A stretch of 64,000 nt of DNA from the NCBI RefSeq assembly GCF_011044495.1, contig NZ_CP049143.1:5456001-5520000 (forward strand). The letters run 5' to 3'. Every line of letters starts with the position of its first letter. Within the stretch, counting starts at the first letter, position 1. The notes beneath the pieces were generated by a model, which saw only the letters and a list, made by a program, of their open reading frames with translations, searched no databases and was not told the origin of the DNA. This DNA is from Roseimicrobium sp. ORNL1. GTDB taxonomy: Bacteria; Verrucomicrobiota; Verrucomicrobiia; Verrucomicrobiales; Verrucomicrobiaceae. Positions 17,349 through 25,873 of this stretch are shown here, piece after piece. The position numbers and the translations under genes are program-made.

Positions 17349-17485
17349 GGTAGGGATGGGCTCCTGCGCGTCCGTAGATAGTGGGCGGAGGTGGAGGGAG
17401 ATGCCACGTGACAAGGCCGTTTGGTGCCGCACCTCCACACCGCTTCCACCCGCTATTTTCGGACGCGCAGGAGCGCATCCCTACC
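17349..17485. repeat. Inverted-repeat element, family with copy near 24331
   Basis: The left arm GGTAGGGATGGGCTCCTGCG CGTCCG (17349-17374, continuing to about 17394) pairs with the right arm CGGACGCGCAGGAGCGCATC CCTACC ending at 17485 with few mismatches. The interior of about 40 bases is non-coding. Part of the left arm recurs in reverse orientation at 24331-24376. The gap 17247-17646 contains no gene. Confidence 0.82.
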
Positions 17486-17646
17486 TCCATTTTTGGTGGA
17501 AGGACGTTTACCTGGAAGAGCATAGTTCGCGAGACCACTTCGACTGGGCATCATCGACCACCGCGAAAGGCATGCACTCACAAAACTAAGCCTGCTGCGC
17601 ACTCATTCATGCTCATGGCAGGAGAACCCGCTCCTCCCCAAACCAA

Positions 17647-17679
17647 CAAAAAAAGAGCAGCATCGCGAGATGCTGCTCC
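17647..17679 (-). terminator. Terminator of RNA-binding protein gene
   Basis: A 10-bp stem GAGCAGCATC/GATGCTGCTC with a GCGA loop is followed on the minus strand by a run of eight T. It lies 48 bases past the stop codon. Confidence 0.92.
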
Positions 17680-17726
17680 TCAAATTTTGAAATCAGACTC
17701 TGACTCTGCGCGAGAGTCGGAGAGAT

Positions 17727-18107
17727 TTAGTAGCGATCACGACGACCACCGCCGCCGCCACCGTAGCCACCGCCACCACCCTTGCGACCACCACCGCCGC
17801 CGCCGCCGTAGCCGCCGCCGCCACCACCGTAGCCACCGCCGCCGCCAGCGCGCTCTTCGCGAGGACGTGCTTCATTGATCTTCAGGGGGCGGCCCATCCA
17901 TTCGGAACCATCCAACGCCTTGATGGCGGCTTCCATGGCTTCCTTGGTGCCCATGGTCACGAAGGCAAAACCACGCGGGCGGCCCGTTTCACGGTCGGAA
18001 GGAAGATGAATGTCCGTCACATCGCCGTACTGCTCGAAGAGGGCACGGACATCGGTTTCAGTGGCGGTCCAGGACAGATTGCCCACGTACATTTTCGTAT
18101 TGCTCAT
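17727..18107 (-). CDS. Glycine-rich RRM RNA-binding protein
   Basis: A 126-residue single-RRM protein. RNP2 (MYVGNL, residues 6-11) and RNP1 (RGFAFVTM, about 45-52) are intact, and the RRM ends near residue 83 ([13 protein letters not shown]). The remaining 40 residues are Gly/Tyr/Arg-rich repeats ([10 protein letters not shown] type) that can promote RNA binding and condensation. This is the architecture of bacterial Rbp proteins found in cyanobacteria and verrucomicrobia, where some are cold-induced. A long leader upstream (18108-18314) without ORF would suit post-transcriptional control, but no element is recognised. It has its own terminator. Confidence 0.93.
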   Translation of the reverse strand: MSNTKMYVGNLSWTATETDVRALFEQYGDVTDIHLPSDRETGRPRGFAFVTMGTKEAMEAAIKALDGSEWMGRPLKINEARPREERAGGGGGYGGGGGGYGGGGGGGRKGGGGGYGGGGGGRRDRY

Positions 18108-18314
18108 TTGGTCGTATCAGCTCGACGACTGCAACTTCTTCGACTGTGCCCGATCACCGGGTTCTCAAATCCCCACCGAATGCTCCCTTGTGCTGTTCCG
18201 TGGTGATTACCATGCCTTGAACTTAACAGATGTTTAGCCAGAAGCTCTCTGATACACCCTTTCGCTCCCCGGCGCAAGTTGTGTCGCCGGAAGTCTCCAG
18301 CATTGAATCAGGGA

Positions 18315-19511
18315 TTATGAGGCAAAGAGGTGCGTGACCAGCCTCCGCTTGCTCACCTGCACCGCGGGACCACCGCCAGGCGGCAAGGCGTGCACACCCC
18401 GGCCGTCCGAGTAGTACACCGTTCCATCCGAACCCAGAGCGTAGGCCATGACGCCTGAGGCGATGAGCTCGCCTGCGTCATCCAGCTTGCGACGGCGGCG
18501 CAGCTCCCAGGATTTCGGCACGGCAGACTTTGCCTCGTCTTCCGGCGCCTCACGAGCCATCTGCTCCATGTTCATCCAGCGCCCGTAGAGGAAGACAGCC
18601 TTGGGGTCCGGCCCTTCGCGCTTGGGCGCGCCAGCGGTGGTGAGAGATTTGCCACCGAACATCTTCGAAAAGACGTTCAGGAAACCGAAGATGGCCTGCA
18701 CGATCCGCACCGGAAAAAGCACGATGTCCTTCAGCGAAGTGATGAGGCTCGGCTTGCGAAAGGGCTGGTAGGGGCGCTGCAGGCAATACATTTCCCCGTC
18801 CTTGCCGCAGGCCGGGCACAGGTAATCCGTGTGCTCATCTTCCAGCAGGGTCTTCATGGATCCCTTGTCGAGGTCCACCATGTGCAGACCTGCCGGTCCG
18901 AGCCCGGCCCACATGCCATCGCGATTGCGGGCGATGCCGCTCGTCTGGTAGATGAAGCGACGCGCTTCACCGGGAATCCAGACGGGATAGGAATCAATGG
19001 AGTCGCCCTCGGTGATTTCGCGAACACCCCCACCGCGATGGGGTGTGAGGAGACCGATGCGGCTCGTCCCATCATCTGCCATCACCGCCAGCAGCCATTC
19101 CTCGCTGTCCTCGTCCTTTTTGCGAATGTCGATGGAGGCAAAGCGATGCTTCGGCCCATGCAGCATGCGTTGCTCGTGACTCTCTGCCTGATCATACGTG
19201 AAAAGACCGCGCACATCCCCGGCATCAATCGCATACACCAGTTTGCCATCGGCAGGATGAAACGCGCCCGAGGAGAACTCGGCACGAAAATGGTCCACCT
19301 CAAACGCACCCCCTCCCGTGGGCAATCCACCGCGCATGAACTGCGCGCCGCTTCCCATGCTTTTCCATTCATTCCGGTCCTTGATGCTCTGCAGGCGGCC
19401 GCGCAGTCCATCGACGAAGGAGGATGTGTGTGAGTCCTCCTTCCCCGCGCCGTCGCAGAGAAAGAGCTGCCCATCCGCCAGGAATCCGAGTCGTCGTTGT
19501 TCCGTGCTCAT
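18315..19511 (-). CDS. Hypothetical TolB/WD40-like propeller protein with Cys pair
   Basis: A 398-residue protein from the ATG at 19511. It has no signal peptide. Repeated beta-propeller-like stretches occur (RLGFLADGQLFLCDG, GAFHPADGKLVYAIDAGDV, SIDSYPVWIPGEARRFIYQT, GLHMVDLDKGSMKTLLEDE, GVMAYALGSDGTVYYSDG). A DYLCPACGKDGEMYCL segment near residue 235 contributes three Cys. It is followed by a hydrophobic amphipathic stretch (DIVLFPVRIVQAIFGFLNVF) that may contact the membrane and an insert before the last blades. Function is unknown. A hairpin CCGGCG/CGCCGG at 18269-18290 lies after its stop codon but lacks a T tract. Confidence 0.65.
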   Translation of the reverse strand: MSTEQRRLGFLADGQLFLCDGAGKEDSHTSSFVDGLRGRLQSIKDRNEWKSMGSGAQFMRGGLPTGGGAFEVDHFRAEFSSGAFHPADGKLVYAIDAGDVRGLFTYDQAESHEQRMLHGPKHRFASIDIRKKDEDSEEWLLAVMADDGTSRIGLLTPHRGGGVREITEGDSIDSYPVWIPGEARRFIYQTSGIARNRDGMWAGLGPAGLHMVDLDKGSMKTLLEDEHTDYLCPACGKDGEMYCLQRPYQPFRKPSLITSLKDIVLFPVRIVQAIFGFLNVFSKMFGGKSLTTAGAPKREGPDPKAVFLYGRWMNMEQMAREAPEDEAKSAVPKSWELRRRRKLDDAGELIASGVMAYALGSDGTVYYSDGRGVHALPPGGGPAVQVSKRRLVTHLFAS

Positions 19512-19631
19512 AGATGAATCGAAAGACACGACTCTGCCTCGCACGCCATGGCGGTCAACTCCCGCGTGCAGGCGGAAAGTTTTCCACTGGCATCATGTAC
19601 TCTCCCTGTACAGAATCCCTCTCTCTATTCT

Positions 19632-20399
19632 ATGAAAACGCGTATCGCACTTCTCCTCACCGCCCTGCTCTGCCAGGCCATCCCCGCATCCGCTGCGGAT
19701 GAATCCGGCTTTGTCTCCATCTTCGATGGCAAAACGCTCAAAGGCTGGCACGTCAGCGCCAAGTCCGGCCACAGCCGCACCAGCAAGAACACCAGCGGCG
19801 GCAAGTGGGAAGTCGTGGACGGCGCCATCACCGGCTCGCAGGACGTCCCCGGAAATGGCGGCCTCATCCTCACGGACGAGCTGTACAGCGAGTTCGAAGT
19901 CATCGTGGAAATGAAGAATGAATTCGGTCCGGACAGCGGCCTCTTCCTGCGCAGCACGGAAGATGGCAAGTGCTACCAGGGCCTCATCGACTTCCACAAG
20001 GATGGCAGCCTCATGGGCCTGTATGGCGAAGGCCTTGGCGGCAAGCCGCACTTCCGCTTCTTCAACTTCGGCGCGACCGACTCCGAAATCATCCTCACTC
20101 CCGATCGCACGCCTCCCGGCGCCGATGGCAAGCCCCAGGTGGTCGACATGACGCCCGAGAAGTGGAAGACTTTCTGGAAGTCCGGAGAGTGGAATGAATT
20201 CAAGATGCGCATCACCGGTGGTGACAAGCCCACCATCACCACCTGGATCAACGGCCTGAAGATCATGGAGTGGACCGAGACCGAAGCCCGCCTTCCCGCC
20301 AAGGGCAGCATCGCCCTGCAAGTGCATGGCGGCGGCGACTGGACGAAGAGCTTCGTGCGGTATCGCAACATCAAGGTGAAGGATTTGAGCAAGAAGTAA
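19632..20399 (+). CDS. Secreted DUF1080 (3-keto-disaccharide hydrolase-type) protein
   Basis: A 255-residue exported protein. The start is the ATG giving a signal peptide (MKTRIALLLTALLCQAIPAS, cleavage after ASA). The mature part is one DUF1080 concanavalin-like beta-sandwich: FVSIFDGKTLKGWHV at its start, GKWEVVDGAITGSQD, GGLILTDELYSEFEVIVEMK, SGLFLRSTEDGKCYQGLIDF, WNEFKMRITGGDKPTITTWI, and KGSIALQVHGGGDW near the end. The family is expanded in Planctomycetes and Verrucomicrobia and is tied to carbohydrate breakdown, including cleavage of 3-keto-disaccharides. The exact substrate is not visible. Two hairpins follow the stop codon. Confidence 0.88.
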   Translation: MKTRIALLLTALLCQAIPASAADESGFVSIFDGKTLKGWHVSAKSGHSRTSKNTSGGKWEVVDGAITGSQDVPGNGGLILTDELYSEFEVIVEMKNEFGPDSGLFLRSTEDGKCYQGLIDFHKDGSLMGLYGEGLGGKPHFRFFNFGATDSEIILTPDRTPPGADGKPQVVDMTPEKWKTFWKSGEWNEFKMRITGGDKPTITTWINGLKIMEWTETEARLPAKGSIALQVHGGGDWTKSFVRYRNIKVKDLSKK

Positions 20400-20436
20400 G
20401 CGCTCTCACAGCACGACATTCCGCATTCACTCCATG

Positions 20437-20502
20437 GAAAGCCCAAGGCAATCACCTTGGGCTTTCTCGTTCAGACAAGAAGGCTCCGCCTTCTTGTCTT
20501 TG
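20437..20502 (+). terminator. Double hairpin after the DUF1080 gene
   Basis: First hairpin: GAAAGCCCAAGG (20437-20448) with CCTTGGGCTTTC (20455-20466). Second: AGACAAGAAGGC (20473-20484) with GCCTTCTTGTCT (20488-20499), followed by a short T tract. Together they probably end the plus-strand transcript. Confidence 0.75.
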
Positions 20503-20562
20503 ATCGCCCCGTTGTACCACCATGCTGCGTTTGTCCTGCCGCCAAAGGCCCAAGCAACAACC

Positions 20563-20592
20563 AAAAGCCCGGAGCACACGCCCCGGGCTTTT
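20563..20592 (-). terminator. Terminator of superoxide dismutase gene
   Basis: Stem AAAAGCCCGG/CCGGGCTTTT (20563-20572 with 20583-20592), with T-rich sequence following on the minus strand, lies 48 bases after the sod stop codon. Confidence 0.85.
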
Positions 20593-20639
20593 CATTGGAA
20601 TCAATTGAGCAATGCTGAAGCAGAACCTCGCGACTCGAC

Positions 20640-21248
20640 TTACGCAGCGGCATACAGGTCGGCCACGGCCTTCCAGTTCACCACATTCCACCAGGCGGCG
20701 ATGTAGTCAGGGCGCTTGTTCTGGTACTTGAGGTAATAGGCGTGCTCCCAGACGTCGAGGCCGAGCAGCGGGGTGCCAGAGCCGTCCATGAGGGGATTGT
20801 CCTGATTCGGAGTGGAGGTGATGGCGAGCTTGCCATCCTTCTTCACCAGCCAGGCCCAGCCGGAGCCGAAACGGCCCACGCCAGCCTTGGCAAACGCTTC
20901 CTTGAAAGCATCGAAGCTGCCGAAGGCTTCGTCGATGGCCTTGGCAAGGTCACCCGTGGGAGCGCCACCGGCATTCGGGGCCATGATATTCCAGAAGAAG
21001 GTGTGGTTCCAGTGGCCACCACCGTTGTTGCGCACCGGGCCGGCGATGTCCTTGGGCACCTTGTCGAGATTCTTCACCAGTTCATCGATGCTCAGGGCTT
21101 CGAGATCGGCCTTGCCCGCAATGGCGTTGTTCAGGTTGGTCACATACGCGTTGTGATGCCGACCGTGGTGAATCTCCATGGTGGTGGCATCAATGTGCGG
21201 TTCCAGAGCCGCCTTGTCATAGGGAAGAGGAGGGAGGGTGTGTGCCAT
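20640..21248 (-). CDS. sodA: Superoxide dismutase, Fe/Mn family (Mn-like)
   Basis: A 202-residue enzyme converting superoxide to oxygen and hydrogen peroxide. All four metal ligands are visible: His in [13 protein letters not shown], His in [11 protein letters not shown], and Asp/His in [20 protein letters not shown]. The GGGHWNH context and spacing favour the Mn or cambialistic type over strict FeSOD, but that assignment is inferred. There is no signal peptide, so it is cytoplasmic. Single gene with its own terminator; about 300 bases of non-coding DNA separate it from the divergent permease gene. Confidence 0.95.
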   Translation of the reverse strand: MAHTLPPLPYDKAALEPHIDATTMEIHHGRHHNAYVTNLNNAIAGKADLEALSIDELVKNLDKVPKDIAGPVRNNGGGHWNHTFFWNIMAPNAGGAPTGDLAKAIDEAFGSFDAFKEAFAKAGVGRFGSGWAWLVKKDGKLAITSTPNQDNPLMDGSGTPLLGLDVWEHAYYLKYQNKRPDYIAAWWNVVNWKAVADLYAAA

Positions 21249-21547
21249 ACAATGGATTGGTTACAGATTCTCGATTTTAGTATTGGGCTTCGCGAATACG
21301 AGCCACAGACTGGCAGAGGATACGCACGCGGGCAAGCGGTTGGTGGCATGGATCTCGCGCATCCTGCGAGAGTTGTGATTCGGCCGCGGTCTACGCACCT
21401 TACGCGGTGGGCGCCATGTGACGAATCTGTGGAAACTGCCGCAACCCGGGGCCTAAACCGGTACGTAACACGTCGGTTACCTCGCTGTGATGTCGCATTC
21501 CCTGCTTGAACCCGTGGGCGAAGCGCGTTTAGAGGGGCTCCCACGAA
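21249..21547. other. Intergenic region between sod and permease genes
   Basis: The 299 bases hold the divergent promoters of the two flanking genes. No ORF, strong hairpin or known operator could be recognised; an inverted GTAAC-type pair near 21464-21480 is weak. Confidence 0.4.
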
Positions 21548-22762
21548 ATGATCCTCGCAGCCACTGACCCCCAACAGCTTCTAGACGCCTCTCGTGACGT
21601 CTCATTCGCCTTCCTGAGCATCCTTTTTGAAGGGGCTCCCTACATCCTGGTCGGCACGCTCCTTTCAGGGTTCATTGACGCCTTCCTCCCGGCGAAGCTT
21701 CTGGACAAGATGCTGCCGAAGAACAAGATCTTCGCGACCCTCGCGGCGGGTTTCCTCGGTCTCATCTTTCCGGTGTGTGAGTGCGCCGTGGTGCCAGTGG
21801 TGCGGCGACTCGTGCAGAAGGGGCTGCCTCTTTCCTGTGCGCTGGCCTACCTGCTCTCCGCTCCGATTGTGAACCCGATTGTGATCGTGAGCACCCTGAC
21901 GGCGTTCAAGGAATTCCAGCATCAAGGACACGCCGCCGCCTATCAGGAAACACTGGCGGCGCGGACTGCGGACGGCCAGGCAGCAGGACTTGGGGACCAC
22001 GCAGCGGCCCTGCAAAATGCGCTGAGCCAGACAGGCATGACCTTTGCCCGACTTTCGCTGGGCTACGTAGTGGCGGTGCTCATCGGCCTGGTGCTGCTTC
22101 GCAAGAAGCCGGAAGATGTGCTCGCCCCCTCCGTGGTGGCGGGTATTGCAGGCGGCGGAGGTGGCGGTGGCCATGTGCACACCCCACCGGACGGCGTCGA
22201 CGCGAAGCTGACGCATGCCATGCGCACCACCATGCGGGACTTCCTGGACACCGCGATGTACTTCGCCATTGGCGTGACCATCACCAGTGTCTTCAACACC
22301 CAGGTGGACCAGACCCGCATCGAAGCGGTCTCCACCAACGAATTCCTCGCCATCCCGTCCATGATGGGTCTGGCCTTCATCCTGGCCCTCTGCAGCACCT
22401 CGGACGCCTTCATCGCCGCGCCCATGGCCATGCCGGACTCGGGTCTGCCCAGTGCGGCCAAGCTGGCCTTCCTGGTCTTCGGTCCCATGCTGGACGTGAA
22501 GCTGGTGTTCATGTACGCCTCCATCTTCCGCCGGAAGTTCCTCATCGGCCTGTGCATCGCGCTCTTCCTCATGGTGGCCTTGCTAAGCAAGCCGTGGGCG
22601 CGTATCTTTTTCCCGGAAGCACTGACCAAGAAAAACGCCACCGCTACGCAGACTGTGACGCCGCCCTCACCGGCTCCAGCTCCGGCTCCCGCCGCCCCAG
22701 CTACGACGCCACCAGCACCTGCATCTCCAGTTCCAGCTCCATCGCCCTCCCCAAAACCCTGA
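21548..22762 (+). CDS. DUF318-family permease (ArsP/YcgR type)
   Basis: A 404-residue inner-membrane permease with about eight hydrophobic segments. The family motif [20 protein letters not shown], with its Cys-x-Cys pair, follows the second segment near residues 77-96, and the paired SAPIVNPIV motif lies near 110. The second family repeat shows [14 protein letters not shown] near 282. A Gly-rich loop with HVHT (about 205-215) could touch metal. The last 40 residues are a Pro/Ala-rich tail. Characterised relatives export organoarsenicals (ArsP) or act with a DUF1980 partner (YcgR-YcgQ in Bacillus). The partner gene starts 13 bases downstream, so the two form an operon. The transported substrate is unknown; a metal or metalloid is the best guess. 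Confidence 0.85.
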   Translation: MILAATDPQQLLDASRDVSFAFLSILFEGAPYILVGTLLSGFIDAFLPAKLLDKMLPKNKIFATLAAGFLGLIFPVCECAVVPVVRRLVQKGLPLSCALAYLLSAPIVNPIVIVSTLTAFKEFQHQGHAAAYQETLAARTADGQAAGLGDHAAALQNALSQTGMTFARLSLGYVVAVLIGLVLLRKKPEDVLAPSVVAGIAGGGGGGGHVHTPPDGVDAKLTHAMRTTMRDFLDTAMYFAIGVTITSVFNTQVDQTRIEAVSTNEFLAIPSMMGLAFILALCSTSDAFIAAPMAMPDSGLPSAAKLAFLVFGPMLDVKLVFMYASIFRRKFLIGLCIALFLMVALLSKPWARIFFPEALTKKNATATQTVTPPSPAPAPAPAAPATTPPAPASPVPAPSPSPKP

Positions 22763-22775
22763 CCCCCTTCGTGCC

Positions 22776-24212
22776 ATGACCTCCAAGCGCAACGGCATTC
22801 ACATTCTCAGCGTGTCCCTGCTCCTGCTGTGGGGTGGCATCATGCTGTACTTCTACTCCAGCGGCCGCATCTCCCACTACCTGCCCCCGGACGGCATCTT
22901 CCAGCCCATGGTTTTGTGGAGTAGCATCGGATTGATCGTAGTGGCGCTTTTCAATCTCGCCACCATGAAGGCCAAGGAGGCAGCCTGCTGCGCCGGAGAA
23001 GACGACGGCTGCGGGCATGACCACGATGAGCACGACCATCATCATGATCACGCCCACAAGCATGACCACGGACACGACCATGGTCATCATGCGCACGAGC
23101 ACAAGGACGGCTGCTGTGGTGGACATGGGCATGGCCACGAACACAAACATGAGCACGTGCATGGTCCCGGCTGCGGCCACGATCACGGCCATGAGCACAA
23201 GCATGAACCTGCTCATGCGCACAGCCACAAGGATGACTGCTGCGGAGGCCATGAACACGGGCATTCTCACGACCATGGCCACAAGCACGAGCACGAAAAA
23301 GAACACGTGCATGGCCCCGGCTGCGGCCACGATCATGGACATCATCACCACGACCATGCCCATGAAGGCTGCTGCGGGCATGACCACGGTCACGAGCATG
23401 AACATGCGCACAGCCACGCCGGCCATTCTCACGGCATTCTCGAGGAGAGCAGCGCGGTGTGGAGAGGGGTCGCCATCTTCATGCTGGTGGTGCCCATCAC
23501 GACCGCCGCAGTGCTGACCCAGGATGAATTCACCGCCAATGCGGTGATGAACAAAGGCGTGTACTCGCAGAACTTCGGAAAGGGTGCCCACGCCGACCAG
23601 TTCTCCCTCAAGCGCGAGCGTACCGATGCCGGCACCGGCACCGGCAACGGCAATGCAGTGACCGCCGCCATCACCAACCCAAACAGCCCTCCCGCCGCAA
23701 CCGCCGGCACCACACCGGGTGCGCAGGACGTGATGCCCAAGGTGAATGTGGCTGAAGTGCATAAACAGGCCGCCCAGGGAGCCGAGGCGAAGAGCTACGG
23801 TTCCTTCACCCTCGCAGACTTGGAAGCCCAGGTCCCGAGGAACAAGGAGACGGGCAACTTCATGCTCGAGGTCACGGAACTCTACTACACCGCCGGTGAC
23901 AAGGAGGTGCAGTCCGTGCTCGCCGGACAGCCGGTGGAAACCACGGGCCAGGTCCTTCCTGAAAAGGTGAACAACGAGAAGGGCAACCGCGTCCGCCTCT
24001 TCCGCATGCTGGTGCAGTGCTGCGCCGCCGATGCCCGCCCGTATTCCATCCCAGTGGAGTTCGCCACCACCGCACCTCAGTTCAAGGACATGACTTGGGT
24101 GAAGGTATCCGGCAAGATGGCCTTCCGCGAAGAAGGCGGCCAGACCGTCCCGGTGCTGGAAGCCCTCAAGATCGAGGAAACCGCGGCGCCGGAGAATCAG
24201 ATGATCTACTGA
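22776..24212 (+). CDS. DUF1980/TIGR03943-type (YcgQ-like) protein with giant His/Cys-rich insert
   Basis: A 478-residue membrane protein that partners the upstream permease. Two N-terminal helices (residues 8-27 and 44-63) are followed by a hydrophilic insert at about 81-220 with roughly 58 His plus CCGG and PGCG Cys motifs; the unit [12 protein letters not shown] occurs twice, with related HKDGCC/HKDDCC blocks, showing internal duplication. A third helix ([17 protein letters not shown]) precedes the conserved DUF1980 region in the last 120 residues: [30 protein letters not shown] and [10 protein letters not shown]. Family members usually have only a short linker here. The insert should bind many zinc, nickel or copper ions and may store, sense or deliver them. 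A strong terminator follows. Confidence 0.88.
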   Translation: MTSKRNGIHILSVSLLLLWGGIMLYFYSSGRISHYLPPDGIFQPMVLWSSIGLIVVALFNLATMKAKEAACCAGEDDGCGHDHDEHDHHHDHAHKHDHGHDHGHHAHEHKDGCCGGHGHGHEHKHEHVHGPGCGHDHGHEHKHEPAHAHSHKDDCCGGHEHGHSHDHGHKHEHEKEHVHGPGCGHDHGHHHHDHAHEGCCGHDHGHEHEHAHSHAGHSHGILEESSAVWRGVAIFMLVVPITTAAVLTQDEFTANAVMNKGVYSQNFGKGAHADQFSLKRERTDAGTGTGNGNAVTAAITNPNSPPAATAGTTPGAQDVMPKVNVAEVHKQAAQGAEAKSYGSFTLADLEAQVPRNKETGNFMLEVTELYYTAGDKEVQSVLAGQPVETTGQVLPEKVNNEKGNRVRLFRMLVQCCAADARPYSIPVEFATTAPQFKDMTWVKVSGKMAFREEGGQTVPVLEALKIEETAAPENQMIY

Positions 24213-24246
24213 GGCTGCGAGTTTTTGTCGCAAGCAGACCATTTTA

Positions 24247-24274
24247 AAACCCGCCTGCTCAGGCGGGTTTTTTT
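24247..24274 (+). terminator. Terminator of permease-DUF1980 operon
   Basis: Stem AAACCCGCCT/AGGCGGGTTT with a GCTC loop is followed by seven T, 34 bases after the stop codon. Confidence 0.93.
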
Positions 24275-24330
24275 GTGACTGGGGGACGACAACACCGTCG
24301 AAGCGTTCCGCGGACTACGCCCTTCAAGGC

Positions 24331-24376
24331 ATCTCCCTCCGCCTCCGCCACGCTATCTACGGACGCGTCGGAGCCC
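24331..24376. repeat. Solo arm of the 17349-17485 inverted-repeat family
   Basis: Its reverse complement GGGCTCCGACGCGTCCGTAG (then ATAGCGTGGCGGAGG...) matches the left arm at 17358-17403 over about 45 bases with few differences. The second arm is not found nearby, so this is a decayed copy. Confidence 0.7.
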
Positions 24377-24428
24377 GAAAATTTCCCACAAATCGTACAA
24401 ATCTCACGGAAGAGCAGACGAAGCGACA

Positions 24429-24478
24429 GCCCAAGGATCGGGAGTCTCTTTGATGCTCGTGGGTCATGGTGAGCGCTC
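24429..24478. repeat. Degenerate relic of the 7952-8114 element family
   Basis: GCCCAAGGATCGGGA at 24429-24443 is identical to the arm at 7955-7969, and CATGGTGAGCGCT about 25 bases later resembles CATGGTGACCGCT inside the complete element. The other arm is lost. Confidence 0.55.
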
Positions 24479-24483
24479 CCCCC

Positions 24484-25614
24484 TCACTTCCCAAACCCAC
24501 CAAACAACGCAATGATATCGATGAGGAACATCAGCACGATGGCAGCCTCCAGGACCACCATCAGCCGGTGATTCTGCTCCTGCTTCAGCATCTCGTAGAG
24601 CTCGTCCAGCGTCTTCAGCTTGTCATCAATCGTGCGATGCCAGTCGCCGAGGTGGAAGCGGCGTGATACGGCGTCGTAGAGCCGGGCAAGGTGCCAGTCA
24701 CCGAAGAACTTGGTGATGTTCGAAAGCTCGTCGCTGAAGCGTGCAAGGTCGATACGGACCTCACGAAGGCGATTCATGAGCACATTTCTGCTGAGGTGCT
24801 TGGGAGGGCGCAGCAGGTCCGCATAAGCACGCTCCAAAGCGCCATCCAGAAGACGGTCGTAGGCGATGAGTTCCTCAAGCTGGAGATTCGCCAGCTCCAG
24901 CACATGCAGCGTTTCATCCATGTCCGCCGGCTGGTCCATGACCAGGGCGGCGTCCCAGTCCACCACCACGAGATCCGTACGGTAGTAAGAGAGGAACTGG
25001 CCGGTGGACTCCTCCGCCTCCTGTTGGGAGAGAAGGTTGCCGTCAGGCTCCTGGGTCAAGATGGCAGCGATGTGCCTGCGATTGGATTCAAACCATGCCT
25101 CCGCGTCGAAAGGCGTGGATACACCATCTTCCCTTGCCTTCGGAGTCTCCAGGCAGAAGACGGTGTACGCCTCCCCTTCCGGCAGCGCCGCAGCGGGCCT
25201 CACCGCATACGGTGCGAGTTCGTCATGGATGGATTTTGCAAGCGAAACCAGATGCTTGTGAATGACCTCCTGCGCAAAGGCAGGGCTGTCAAAAGCGCCA
25301 AGCTGCTCCAACTGCAAATGGGTGAAGGGCACCCGCAACATGATGCTCACCGCACCAATGGGCAACACCTTCGCCATCCGCTGCACCACCACCTCGCCGA
25401 AAGGTGAAGCCATCTTCACCGGCTCCAGCCGTGCCGCGCGCAGATGCTGGAAGAGGTGCTGCTTCGGACTGCGCTTCGCCGGCCCCACCTGATGCGGCAG
25501 TAGCGGCTGGCCGAGCAACGTTTCCGGAATGGGCCGCTTCAACTCATAAGCCACGTCCACGGCAAACAGATAAACCACTTCCCCGGTGAATGCCTGCGGT
25601 GTCGAAGTCGCCAT
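24484..25614 (-). CDS. DUF155/RMD1-like membrane-anchored protein
   Basis: A 376-residue protein from the ATG at 25614. The N-terminal half is alpha/beta (VVYLFAVDVAYELKRP, VLPIGAVSIMLRVPF, TDLVVVDWDAALV). The C-terminal half is helical: LEELIAYDRLLDGALERAY, LREVRIDLARFSDELSNITKF, a DKLKTLDELYEMLKQEQNHR coiled-coil-like helix, then one terminal membrane helix (LMVVLEAAIVLMFLIDIIALF). The long helix, NHR and closing membrane anchor is the layout of the DUF155 family (yeast RMD1/Sif2, bacterial YagE), whose molecular role is unclear. It is a single gene, with the terminus facing the permease operon. Confidence 0.6.
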   Translation of the reverse strand: MATSTPQAFTGEVVYLFAVDVAYELKRPIPETLLGQPLLPHQVGPAKRSPKQHLFQHLRAARLEPVKMASPFGEVVVQRMAKVLPIGAVSIMLRVPFTHLQLEQLGAFDSPAFAQEVIHKHLVSLAKSIHDELAPYAVRPAAALPEGEAYTVFCLETPKAREDGVSTPFDAEAWFESNRRHIAAILTQEPDGNLLSQQEAEESTGQFLSYYRTDLVVVDWDAALVMDQPADMDETLHVLELANLQLEELIAYDRLLDGALERAYADLLRPPKHLSRNVLMNRLREVRIDLARFSDELSNITKFFGDWHLARLYDAVSRRFHLGDWHRTIDDKLKTLDELYEMLKQEQNHRLMVVLEAAIVLMFLIDIIALFGGFGK

Positions 25615-25873
25615 GGCCTGCGTTGTGTCAGAAGGTTTACACGCAAAGCATAGCGCTCTCACGCGACGCTCCAAGCAAACTTTACGAGTCATTGCCCAAG
25701 ACTGAAGTTATCGATGGCTTCAAAACGCAACCGCCGCTCTGCAACCAATGAGTCACGCGAAGAAGCCGCTCACGGTGGCAGGAATGTCATTCTCTGCGCA
25801 TCGCGTGAAGTGTCCCTGATGCTTGAATAAGGGGCACTCGCAGTTCCCGCCCCTGCTCGTCCGGCATCACCGC

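Noticed and set aside
17381-17878. Plus-strand frame rich in His/Arg/Ser
   Set aside because: It combines a repeat element and the complement of Gly-rich RNA-binding protein codons (GGC/GGT reading as Ala/Thr or His/Arg), so not a gene.
23000-23430. Possible CRISPR or tandem DNA repeat in the CATGACCACGG-rich stretch
   Set aside because: The periodicity comes from His-Asp/His-Gly codons within one open frame; there are no equal-length repeats with unique spacers.
22701-24242. Minus-strand frame of 513 codons rich in Met/Val
   Set aside because: It is the complement of the His-rich coding repeat (CAT/CAC codons reading as ATG/GTG), which explains its odd composition.
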